A stretch of DNA of 8,299 nucleotides. Source: CAZWSE01 sp964636575 (lineage in GTDB: Bacteria; Pseudomonadota; Alphaproteobacteria; Rhodobacterales; Rhodobacteraceae). A program made the position numbers and the translations under genes. How positions within the stretch are numbered: the first letter of the stretch is position 1; every line of letters begins with the position of its first letter. Below, in pieces: positions 1 to 6,092 of this stretch. The stretch lies in contig CAZWSE010000121.1 of assembly GCA_964636575.1 (NCBI GenBank), positions 1 to 8,299 on the forward strand, read 5' to 3'. Under the pieces are notes generated by a model that saw nothing but the letters and a program-made list of their open reading frames with translations, ran no database searches and was not told the origin of the DNA.

Positions 1-837
1 CTTGAAAAAGAGTTCGGCTTTGACAAGCCCCCCGTTGAACGCTTTTTCAACATGATCAAAAACTACCTGCGCTTTGATTTTGGAGAGAGTTATTTCCGCT
101 CCATTTCCGTGGTCGAACTGATTAAGGAAAAACTGCCCGTTTCGATCACCCTTGGCCTTTGGTCGACCTTGATCGCTTACGTCGTATCGATCCCTCTTGG
201 TATCCGCAAAGCTGTAAACGACGGATCCCGTTTTGACACATGGACCAGTGGCGCCATCATCGCCGCCTACGCCATTCCCGGCTTTCTGTTTGCCATTCTG
301 TTGCTCGTGCTTTTCGCGGGCGGGTCGTACTTTCAGTGGTTCCCGTTGCGCGGTCTGACCTCTGACGGTTTTGAAGACTTGAGTGCTTGGGGAAAAGTGA
401 AGGACTATGCCTGGCACGTCTTCTTGCCCGTTCTTGCCAGTACCATTGGTGCCTTTGCCACCCTGACACTGCTGACCAAGAACAGTTTTCTGGACGAGAT
501 CAAAAAGCAATACGTCATGACCGCCCGCGCCAAGGGCCTCACCGAGCGCAAGGTTCTCTATGGCCACGTCTTCCGCAACGCTATGCTGATCGTGATCGCT
601 GGGTTTCCGGCTGTCTTCGTGTCGGTCTTCTTTGGCGGGTCTTTGATTATTGAGACGATCTTTAGCCTTGATGGATTGGGGCGTCTTGGGTTTGAGGCCG
701 CAGTTGCCCGAGATTATCCCATCGTCTTTGGCACCTTGTTCATCTTTGCCCTGATCGGTTTGGTCGTCGGGATCATATCGGACATCTGCTATGTTCTTGT
801 TGATCCGCGTATTGATTTTGAGCGGAGGGAAGGCTGA
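1..837 (+). CDS. yejB: YejB, peptide/microcin C ABC transporter permease (5' partial)
   Basis: Inner-membrane permease subunit of the YejABEF importer, which takes up oligopeptides and peptide antibiotics such as microcin C in enterobacteria. The reading frame is open from base 1 and the first codons (LEKEFGFDKPPVERFF) match the interior of YejB. The true start is therefore upstream, and the ATG at 52 is an internal methionine. About 278 residues are visible against roughly 364 in E. coli YejB, so about 85 N-terminal residues are missing. Family marks include NFGESYFR-like and SIPLGIRKA segments, several hydrophobic helices, and the EAA cytoplasmic loop that contacts the ATPase (around visible codons 165-197, with ARAKGL). 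The stop codon TGA shares one base with the yejE ATG, and a GGAGG ribosome site for yejE lies within the last yejB codons (824-828), indicating translational coupling. Confidence 0.95.
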   Translation, partial: LEKEFGFDKPPVERFFNMIKNYLRFDFGESYFRSISVVELIKEKLPVSITLGLWSTLIAYVVSIPLGIRKAVNDGSRFDTWTSGAIIAAYAIPGFLFAILLLVLFAGGSYFQWFPLRGLTSDGFEDLSAWGKVKDYAWHVFLPVLASTIGAFATLTLLTKNSFLDEIKKQYVMTARAKGLTERKVLYGHVFRNAMLIVIAGFPAVFVSVFFGGSLIIETIFSLDGLGRLGFEAAVARDYPIVFGTLFIFALIGLVVGIISDICYVLVDPRIDFERREG

Positions 838-1943
838 TGGCGTTGTCCCCTCTCAACCAGCGCCGCTGGAGCAATTTCAAGAAAAACCGTCGTGCCTATT
901 GGTCGCTTTGGATATTTGCGGTTTTGTTTGGTCTGTCTCTGTTTGCTGAGTTTCTGGCCAATGACAAACCGATCGTCGTGTCCTATCGCGGCGAGCTGTT
1001 TATGCCGATCTTCAACTTTTATCCTGAGACTGCCTTTGGCGGCGATTTCCAGACCGAGGCTGTTTATCGCGACCCTGAGGTCAAATGTTTGATTGCATCC
1101 GGCGGGATTGAGGACTGTTTTGATATCCCCGAAGAGATTATCGCTGATATTGACGCAGGCACCTATGCGGCCGAAGGCTTTGACAAGGGCTGGGCGCTTT
1201 GGCCAATGATCCCTTATTCCTATGACACTCCTGTCGACCGCGAAGGCGCATCCCCTTTGCCGCCTAACAGCCAAAACTGGCTTGGTACGGACTACCCTAA
1301 GCGCGATGTTCTGGCCCGTGTGATCCATGGCTTCCGGCTGTCGATTGTCTTTACGATCATCGTCACGGGTGCGGCCACAGTCATCGGCATCACTGCCGGT
1401 GCGGTGCAGGGATACTTTGGTGGTTGGACCGATCTGATCTTTCAGCGGCTCATTGAAATCTGGTCTTCGACCCCGTCGCTGTATGTGATCATCATCATGT
1501 TCGCCATTTTGGGGCGAAGTTTCTGGCTGCTTGTGTTCCTGCTGGTGCTGTTCAGTTGGACCGCACTTGTAGGGGTTGTCAGGGCCGAGTTTCTGCGCGC
1601 CCGTAATCTGGAATATGTCCGGGCCGCCAAGGCGCTGGGCGTGTCGAACCTGACCATCATGTTCCGCCATATGCTGCCCAACGCGATGGTCGCCACCCTG
1701 ACAATGCTGCCTTTTATCATCACAGGCACAATCGGCACGCTTGCAACGTTGGATTATCTTGGCTTCGGGTTGCCGTCATCTGCCCCCTCACTTGGCGAAT
1801 TGACGTTGCAAGCCAAACAGAACCTTCAGGCCCCGTGGCTGGCCTTTACGGCCTTTACAGTCTTCGCCGTGATGTTGTCCTTGCTGGTCTTCATTTTTGA
1901 AGGCATCCGAGACGCCTTTGACCCCAGAAAGACTTTCCAGTGA
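837..1943 (+). CDS. yejE: YejE, peptide/microcin C ABC transporter permease
   Basis: Second inner-membrane permease of the YejABEF peptide importer, pairing with YejB. The protein has 368 residues. The N-terminus (SPLNQRRWSNFKKNRRAYWSLWIF) and first membrane helix at about 21-41 are typical of YejE. A long periplasmic segment (about 42-165) ends at QNWLGTD, the usual entry to the core permease domain. The EAA loop lies at about 251-283 (EFLRARNLEYVRAAKALGVS through RHMLPNA), and the end reads RDAFDPRKTF as expected. It is about 27 residues longer than E. coli YejE (341). The extra part lies in the periplasmic segment at about 85-116 and is bracketed by two cysteines, C84 and C94. The ATG at 837 has GGAGG 8 nt upstream and overlaps the yejB stop (TGATG). 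The stop overlaps the yejF start by 4 nt. Confidence 0.95.
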   Translation: MALSPLNQRRWSNFKKNRRAYWSLWIFAVLFGLSLFAEFLANDKPIVVSYRGELFMPIFNFYPETAFGGDFQTEAVYRDPEVKCLIASGGIEDCFDIPEEIIADIDAGTYAAEGFDKGWALWPMIPYSYDTPVDREGASPLPPNSQNWLGTDYPKRDVLARVIHGFRLSIVFTIIVTGAATVIGITAGAVQGYFGGWTDLIFQRLIEIWSSTPSLYVIIIMFAILGRSFWLLVFLLVLFSWTALVGVVRAEFLRARNLEYVRAAKALGVSNLTIMFRHMLPNAMVATLTMLPFIITGTIGTLATLDYLGFGLPSSAPSLGELTLQAKQNLQAPWLAFTAFTVFAVMLSLLVFIFEGIRDAFDPRKTFQ

Positions 1944-3520
1944 GCGCATTGTTAGAGGTCAAAGACCTGACCGTCGGGTTTCGGCAGGATGGCAAGGTAA
2001 GCCAAGCGGTCAAGGGGGTGTCGTTCTCGCTCAGCCGAGGGGAAACAGTCGCACTGGTGGGTGAATCCGGATCGGGCAAGTCTGTCACGGCCCTGTCTAC
2101 GGTGTCGTTGCTGGGCGATAGTGCTGTTGTTGGCGGGTCTGTGACCTATGAGGGCCAGCAGATGATTGGCGCATCCGATGCACTGCTGCGCAAGGTCCGC
2201 GGCAATGACATCAGCTTTATCTTTCAAGAGCCGATGACATCGCTGAACCCGCTACATACGCTTGAAAAGCAACTGACCGAATCCATCGAACTGCATCAAG
2301 GCCTTGTCGGCCAAGCCGCCCGCGACCGGATCATTGAACTGCTGACAAAGGTTGGCATCCACGAACCTGAAAGCCGTTTGGGCGCATATCCGCACCAATT
2401 GTCGGGTGGCCAGCGCCAACGGGTGATGATCGCGATGGCTTTGTCCAACAAACCGGACGTTCTGATCGCGGACGAGCCGACGACCGCGCTCGATGTGACC
2501 ATTCAGGCTCAAATCCTTGAACTGCTGGCAGAGCTCAAAGACAGCGAAGGTATGGGGTTGTTGTTCATCACCCATGACCTTGGCATCGTGCGGCGCATTG
2601 CGGACCGCGTCTGCGTCATGAAAGCGGGCGAGATCGTAGAAGAAGGCCCGACTGCGGAGGTCTTTGACAACCCTCAGCACGACTATACCAAGACCTTGCT
2701 GAACGCCCATGCCGTTGGTGTGCCTGATCCGGTTCCAACCGGCGCCAAGGTGATCGCGGAAACCGAGAACCTGAAAGTTTGGTTTCCGATCCAGAAGGGT
2801 TTGTTGAAACGAACTGTGGGCCATGTGAAGGCGGTCAATGATGCCACCTTAAGTGTGCGGTCCGGTGAAACCGTTGGGATCGTGGGCGAATCCGGGTCTG
2901 GCAAGACGACAATGGCGCTTGCGATCATGCGGTTGATTGCCTCTGAGGGTCGTATCACCTTTGAAGGGCAGGACGTGCGGGCGTGGTCGAACCGCGAATT
3001 GCGTCGCTTGCGCAAGGACATGCAGATCGTGTTCCAAGACCCTTACGGGTCGCTGTCACCGCGCATGACATGCATGCAGATCATCGCCGAAGGGTTGACG
3101 ATCCACGATGTGGATCAAAACCGCGAACCCCGTGAATTGGTGGCCGAAGTGATGGTTGAGGTCGGGTTGGATCCGGCCACGATGGACCGCTATCCGCATG
3201 AATTTTCGGGGGGTCAGCGCCAACGGATCGCCATTGCCCGTGCGATGGTTTTGCGCCCCAAGCTTCTGGTTTTGGACGAGCCGACGTCGGCGCTTGATAT
3301 GACGGTCCAAGTTCAGATCGTTGATCTTCTGCGCGGCCTGCAAAAGAAATACGGGCTGGCCTATCTGTTCATCAGCCACGATTTGAAAGTCGTGCGGGCC
3401 ATGTCCCACAAGGTGCTGGTGATGAAGCGCGGCGATGTGGTTGAGCAAGGCGACGCGGACGACCTGTTTGATCGTCCGCAGACAGAATACACACGCGCTT
3501 TAATGAAAGCCGCCCACTGA
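1940..3520 (+). CDS. yejF: YejF, double-domain ATPase of the peptide/microcin C ABC transporter
   Basis: Cytoplasmic energy-coupling subunit that hydrolyses ATP to drive YejB/YejE. The protein has 526 residues (529 in E. coli), with two complete ABC domains in one chain. Domain 1 has Walker A GESGSGKS at 41-48, signature LSGGQRQR at about 154-161, Walker B VLIADEP at about 174-180 and an FITHD switch histidine. Domain 2 has GESGSGKT at 316-323, signature FSGGQRQR at 422-429, Walker B LLVLDEP at 442-448 (D446, E447) and FISHD. All catalytic elements are intact in both halves. The oligopeptide-type C-terminal extension follows each domain. The start is GTG within the overlap GTGA shared with the yejE stop. 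No strong Shine-Dalgarno sequence is visible, so translation probably depends on coupling to yejE. This is the last gene of the operon; it ends 4 nt from the convergent hemN stop. Confidence 0.95.
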   Translation: MSALLEVKDLTVGFRQDGKVSQAVKGVSFSLSRGETVALVGESGSGKSVTALSTVSLLGDSAVVGGSVTYEGQQMIGASDALLRKVRGNDISFIFQEPMTSLNPLHTLEKQLTESIELHQGLVGQAARDRIIELLTKVGIHEPESRLGAYPHQLSGGQRQRVMIAMALSNKPDVLIADEPTTALDVTIQAQILELLAELKDSEGMGLLFITHDLGIVRRIADRVCVMKAGEIVEEGPTAEVFDNPQHDYTKTLLNAHAVGVPDPVPTGAKVIAETENLKVWFPIQKGLLKRTVGHVKAVNDATLSVRSGETVGIVGESGSGKTTMALAIMRLIASEGRITFEGQDVRAWSNRELRRLRKDMQIVFQDPYGSLSPRMTCMQIIAEGLTIHDVDQNREPRELVAEVMVEVGLDPATMDRYPHEFSGGQRQRIAIARAMVLRPKLLVLDEPTSALDMTVQVQIVDLLRGLQKKYGLAYLFISHDLKVVRAMSHKVLVMKRGDVVEQGDADDLFDRPQTEYTRALMKAAH

Positions 3521-3524
3521 CCCC

Positions 3525-4880
3525 TTAAAACGCAGCGCTGTGCCCAGCTTTGCTAAGGTCGTAGGCGTCAAACATCCGTGCCACCATGCGGGTCAACGGG
3601 CGGCCTTCGGGGCGTAGGTATAACCCTTCTGCAGTGATGCTTATCATATCGGGAAAGGCCCTTTCGGCGGCGGCGTAGAGCATTTCTATGTCTGTCCGGT
3701 TCGCGCCGAAAGACGCACAAATCTCGGCCGTGTCGATTTTGAAATCGCACATTAATGCTTCGATCATGCGCCATCGCAGAGTGTCACCGCCTTTGAACCT
3801 GTGCCCGCGTGCCGTTGAGAACTGGCCGTCCCTGATGGCTTTGGTATGTGATGAGGTCGCAGATGCATTTTGCGCGAACCCTTGTGGGAATTTGGAGATC
3901 GAGGATGCGCCAACCCCGATCAAGATGTCTGAACGGTCATCTGTATAGCCTTGGAAATTCCGTCGTAGCTTGCCCGTTTTCTGCGCAATGCTGAGCCCGT
4001 CGGTTGCTGTTGCAAAGTGGTCAATGCCAATTTCACGGTAGTTGTCCCACACAAACAGCTTGCGTGCTGTGTCATACAGATCAACCCGCTGGGACGGCGT
4101 GGGCAGCGCATCGGTCGGGATCATAGATTGCCGCCGCGCCATCCACGGCACATGTGCATATCCATAAAGTGCGACCCGATCCGGCGACAAAGACAACAGC
4201 TTTTGAACGCTCATGGTCATGCGCTCTTGGGTCTGGTGTGGCAGCCCATAAAGAATATCAGCGTTCAAGCTTTTGATCCCGCGTGCACGGATCATCTCAA
4301 TCGCATCGCGGGTCACATCGAACCCTTGGATGCGGCCTATAGTCTTTTGAATTTCGTCATCAAAGTCTTGAACCCCGATAGACGCGCGGTTCATTCCTGC
4401 CGCCGCCAGCGCATCCAGTCGGGCGGCGTCGATTTCATTGGGATCAATCTCAACCGAAAACTCGTAATCCGGCGCGAAGGGCGCAAGTTCCGCGATGGCC
4501 CCCGCCAGATCACGCATCATTCCAGCCGAAAGCAGCGTCGGCGTACCGCCCCCCCAATGCAGCCGCGATAGCGTGGTTCCTTCGGGTAGGTGCTGCTTTA
4601 ACAGGGCAAGCTCATCCATCAGGACTTGCAGATAGGCCACAACAGGTGTGTCGGTTTGGGTGCCTTGGGTGCGGCACGCACAGAACCAGCACAACCGTCT
4701 GCAAAAGGGAACATGCACGTAAAGCGAGATGCTGGAACCTGCGGGAATGGCTGAGATCCAGCCGGCATATGTCTGCGCCTCGACGTCATTGCTGAAGTGC
4801 GGGGCGGTGGGATAGCTGGTATATCTTGGCACTTTCGCGTCAAAAAGACCCAGCCTGGCCAATTTTGATTTCGTAATCAT
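3525..4880 (-). CDS. hemN: Oxygen-independent coproporphyrinogen III oxidase HemN
   Basis: Cytoplasmic radical-SAM enzyme that decarboxylates two propionates of coproporphyrinogen III to give protoporphyrinogen IX, the heme-synthesis step needed when O2 is scarce. It has 451 residues, like E. coli HemN (457). The 4Fe-4S motif CRRLCWFCAC gives C60, C64, C67 plus the extra C69, with Y54 upstream; GGGTPT is at 110-115. The HemN fingerprints RYTSYPTAPHF (19-29), IGIDHFA (284-290) and RNFQGYT (307-313) and a full C-terminal domain separate it from the shorter heme chaperone HemW. The start ATG (4878-4880) gives the conserved N-terminus (LARLGLFDAKVPRYTSYPTA), but no Shine-Dalgarno sequence precedes it. 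It is divergent from fnrL over a shared FNR box centred 42 bp upstream of the start codon, so FnrL activation at low O2 is likely. The end is convergent with yejF. Confidence 0.95.
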   Translation of the reverse strand: MITKSKLARLGLFDAKVPRYTSYPTAPHFSNDVEAQTYAGWISAIPAGSSISLYVHVPFCRRLCWFCACRTQGTQTDTPVVAYLQVLMDELALLKQHLPEGTTLSRLHWGGGTPTLLSAGMMRDLAGAIAELAPFAPDYEFSVEIDPNEIDAARLDALAAAGMNRASIGVQDFDDEIQKTIGRIQGFDVTRDAIEMIRARGIKSLNADILYGLPHQTQERMTMSVQKLLSLSPDRVALYGYAHVPWMARRQSMIPTDALPTPSQRVDLYDTARKLFVWDNYREIGIDHFATATDGLSIAQKTGKLRRNFQGYTDDRSDILIGVGASSISKFPQGFAQNASATSSHTKAIRDGQFSTARGHRFKGGDTLRWRMIEALMCDFKIDTAEICASFGANRTDIEMLYAAAERAFPDMISITAEGLYLRPEGRPLTRMVARMFDAYDLSKAGHSAAF

Positions 4881-4887
4881 ACGACTT

Positions 4888-4893
4888 GGAATA
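4888..4893 (-). promoter_or_regulatory. Possible -10 element of hemN
   Basis: On the - strand the hexamer reads TATTCC, matching the first three bases of TATAAT. Its place is exactly what a class II FNR-activated promoter would predict: with the FNR box centred at -41.5, transcription would start at 4881, one base before the hemN ATG. The hexamer is weak and an overlapping alternative, GATTAT at 4891-4896, is equally plausible. This is inferred from spacing only. Confidence 0.3.
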
Positions 4894-4915
4894 ATCTCAC
4901 CGTACCGTAATTGCT

Positions 4916-4929
4916 TTGACTCAGATCAA
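4916..4929. promoter_or_regulatory. FNR box in the hemN-fnrL divergent promoter region
   Basis: The sequence TTGACTCAGATCAA fits the FNR/FnrL operator TTGAT-N4-ATCAA, with the accepted TTGAC variant of one half-site. It lies in the 64-bp gap between divergent hemN and fnrL. Towards hemN its centre is 42 bp from the start codon, fitting activation. Towards fnrL it ends only 15 nt before the ATG, so FnrL binding would cover the fnrL promoter or leader and more likely represses it (negative autoregulation, as known for E. coli fnr). The match is seen directly; the two regulatory directions are inferred from geometry. Confidence 0.85.
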
Positions 4930-4944
4930 ATTCGAAAGACGCGA

Positions 4945-5688
4945 ATGCAACTTGAAGTTCCAACAATGCCGCAAGAATGTTCCGAATGTCCGATCCGGCA
5001 TCGTGCGGTCTGCGCCCGTTGCGAAGGGGATGAGCTCGAACGGCTTGAGGAAATCAAGTACTACCGCAACTTTGAAGCTGGTCAGACGATTACGTGGTCA
5101 GGCGACAAGATGGATTTCGTGGCCTCTGTCGTGTCTGGCATTGCGACACTGACCCAAACAATGGAAGACGGACGCACCCAGATGGTGGGGCTGCTGTTGC
5201 CGTCCGATTTCGTCGGGCGCCCTGGCCGGGACGGTGCAGCCTATGACGTTGTGGCCACTACTGATGTGGTCATGTGCTGTTTTCGCAAAAAGCCGTTTGA
5301 GCAGTTGATGGAGCAAACCCCGCATATTGCGCACCGGTTGCTTGAAATGACCCTGGATGAGCTGGACGCCGCGCGTGAATGGATGCTTGTGCTGGGCCGT
5401 AAAACCGCCCGCGAAAAAATCGCGAGCCTTTTGTCGATCATTGCCCGCCGTGATGCTGTCCTGCATATGGCCGATACAGACGGGCCCGTTGTATTCGATC
5501 TGCCGCTGACCCGTGAAGCGATGTCTGACTATCTTGGCCTGACGCTTGAAACCGTAAGCCGCCAGATTTCAGCGTTGAAGAAGGACGGTGTTATCGCCCT
5601 TGAAGGCAAACGGCGCATTACCATTCCTGATGTTGGTCGCTTGATGGAAGAAGCCGGCGACGACAGCGATGGCGGTATGCTGGCGTAA
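4945..5688 (+). CDS. fnrL: FnrL, oxygen-sensing CRP/FNR-family transcription regulator
   Basis: Cytoplasmic regulator that carries an O2-labile 4Fe-4S cluster and, when anaerobic, dimerises and binds TTGAT-N4-ATCAA sites. It has 247 residues. N-terminal cysteines C12, C15, C23 and C26 (CSECPIRHRAVCARC) plus a central C111/C112 pair supply cluster ligands. A cyclic-nucleotide-binding-like beta-roll follows at about 35-125, then the dimer helix (about 133-160). The helix-turn-helix at about 188-212 has recognition residues E202, S205 and R206 (LETVSR), the E--SR pattern specific for the TTGAT half-site. The text closely resembles Rhodobacter FnrL, including GDKMDFVASVV and GLLLPSDFVGRPGR. I chose ATG 4945 over ATG 4966 because the residues MQLEVPT match the family N-terminus, although its ribosome site is weak. 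It is divergent from hemN over a shared FNR box, pointing to autoregulation. Confidence 0.96.
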   Translation: MQLEVPTMPQECSECPIRHRAVCARCEGDELERLEEIKYYRNFEAGQTITWSGDKMDFVASVVSGIATLTQTMEDGRTQMVGLLLPSDFVGRPGRDGAAYDVVATTDVVMCCFRKKPFEQLMEQTPHIAHRLLEMTLDELDAAREWMLVLGRKTAREKIASLLSIIARRDAVLHMADTDGPVVFDLPLTREAMSDYLGLTLETVSRQISALKKDGVIALEGKRRITIPDVGRLMEEAGDDSDGGMLA

Positions 5689-5736
5689 AAAGCCCCTCGT
5701 TAACTCTTACTCAAATTCTGATGGTTAATGTTCACC

Positions 5737-5750
5737 TTGTGGTCACGCAA
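5737..5750. promoter_or_regulatory. Weak FNR/NnrR-like site upstream of the small membrane protein gene
   Basis: TTGTGGTCACGCAA has the TTG-N8-CAA core shared by the CRP/FNR superfamily. The CGCAA half resembles the NO-responsive NnrR-type half-site more than the FNR one, and the other half (TTGTG) is imperfect. It lies in the 135-bp gap between fnrL and the small gene, centred about 80 bp before that gene's ATG, with no good -10 hexamer at class II distance. Apart from this and the ribosome site at 5812-5815 I see nothing definite in 5689-5823: no clear fnrL terminator and no convincing promoter. Confidence 0.25.
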
Positions 5751-5811
5751 TGCCCTAGGTCTTGCCCAATTCACGTCACATTCGGGGTGTCTAAGTGCAT
5801 CATCGTTAGTT

Positions 5812-5815
5812 GGAG
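5812..5815 (+). promoter_or_regulatory. Ribosome-binding site fixing the start of the small membrane protein
   Basis: GGAG lies 8 nt before the ATG at 5824. An upstream in-frame ATG at 5728 has no comparable site and would add 32 residues with no hydrophobic or conserved look, so the start at 5824 is preferred. Confidence 0.75.
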
Positions 5816-5823
5816 TAAAAAGT

Positions 5824-6036
5824 ATGCCAGTTCTATTCGCCATGTTCTTCGGACTTTTCGGGATCGTTTCGGCCCTCGTAGGTTTCTTTGCCTTTAACAT
5901 TGGTTTCTTGGCTGCATTTGGCACCTATCTGATTGTCGGTGGCGTGATGCCTTTCGCTTTGATCGCACTGAACGTAGCCGAAGACGGTACAGACTTCGTT
6001 GAACGTCGCGCCCAACCCCGCGGCATGTCCATCTAA
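5824..6036 (+). CDS. Small two-helix membrane protein, function unknown
   Basis: A 70-residue protein I do not recognise as a named family. Two hydrophobic stretches, about residues 2-24 and 27-49, are separated by only a few residues and would form a tight transmembrane hairpin; GVMPF breaks the second helix. The C-terminal 20 residues are polar and mixed in charge (NVAEDGTDFVERRAQPRG), which suggests a soluble tail. No signal-peptide cleavage site, cysteine pair or metal motif is evident. The start is set by GGAG 8 nt upstream. It lies on the same strand as fnrL, 135 bp downstream, so it may have its own promoter, and it ends at a hairpin facing the usp gene. Its position between fnrL and the cbb3 region suggests a role in low-oxygen membrane physiology, but that is guilt by association only. 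Confidence 0.75.
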   Translation: MPVLFAMFFGLFGIVSALVGFFAFNIGFLAAFGTYLIVGGVMPFALIALNVAEDGTDFVERRAQPRGMSI

Positions 6037-6052
6037 TCAAGAACACTGCAAG

Positions 6053-6072
6053 CCGCGCGACAGATCGCGCGG
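6053..6072. terminator. Probable bidirectional terminator between convergent genes
   Basis: CCGCGCGA and TCGCGCGG form a perfect 8-bp GC-rich stem with a CAGA tetraloop. AAG (6050-6052) and CTT (6076-6078) can add an outer pairing across a 3-base bulge. It lies in the 56-bp gap between the stop codons of the small membrane protein gene (+) and usp (-). The + strand continues with a broken T-rich stretch (TTTT at 6085-6088), so the U-tract is imperfect; on the - strand it is poorer still. The location and stem strength support termination from both sides. Confidence 0.65.
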
Positions 6073-6092
6073 ACGCTTAGGCCGTTTTCGCT

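Noticed and set aside
52..837. ATG at 52 as the start of yejB
   Set aside because: The frame is open to base 1 and the codons before 52 continue the family sequence, so the gene simply enters from outside the window.
789..1670. Long antisense open frame (293 codons) opposite yejE
   Set aside because: Its translation is low-complexity and basic, without any domain, and the + strand encodes a clear YejE over the whole stretch.
3523..3558. Possible terminator hairpin with CCTTA/TAAGG outer arms at the yejF-hemN junction
   Set aside because: The arms are 5 bp and the interior pairs only as a separate 4-bp stem with mismatched spacers; it also lies mostly in hemN coding sequence.
4017..4571. 184-codon + strand open frame inside hemN
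   Set aside because: It is a shadow of hemN, which has intact radical-SAM motifs across this region.
4866..4879. TGATT-N4-AATCA inverted repeat over the hemN start codon
   Set aside because: It lacks the TTG/CAA core of an FNR box, overlaps codons fixed by the protein, and 5-bp arms are easily found by chance.
4966..5688. Alternative fnrL start at ATG 4966
   Set aside because: It would drop residues that match the family N-terminus (EVPT) and has no better ribosome site.
5728..5823. Upstream ATG at 5728 extending the small membrane protein to 102 residues
   Set aside because: No ribosome site precedes it and the added residues look like translated intergenic DNA, whereas ATG 5824 has GGAG at good spacing.
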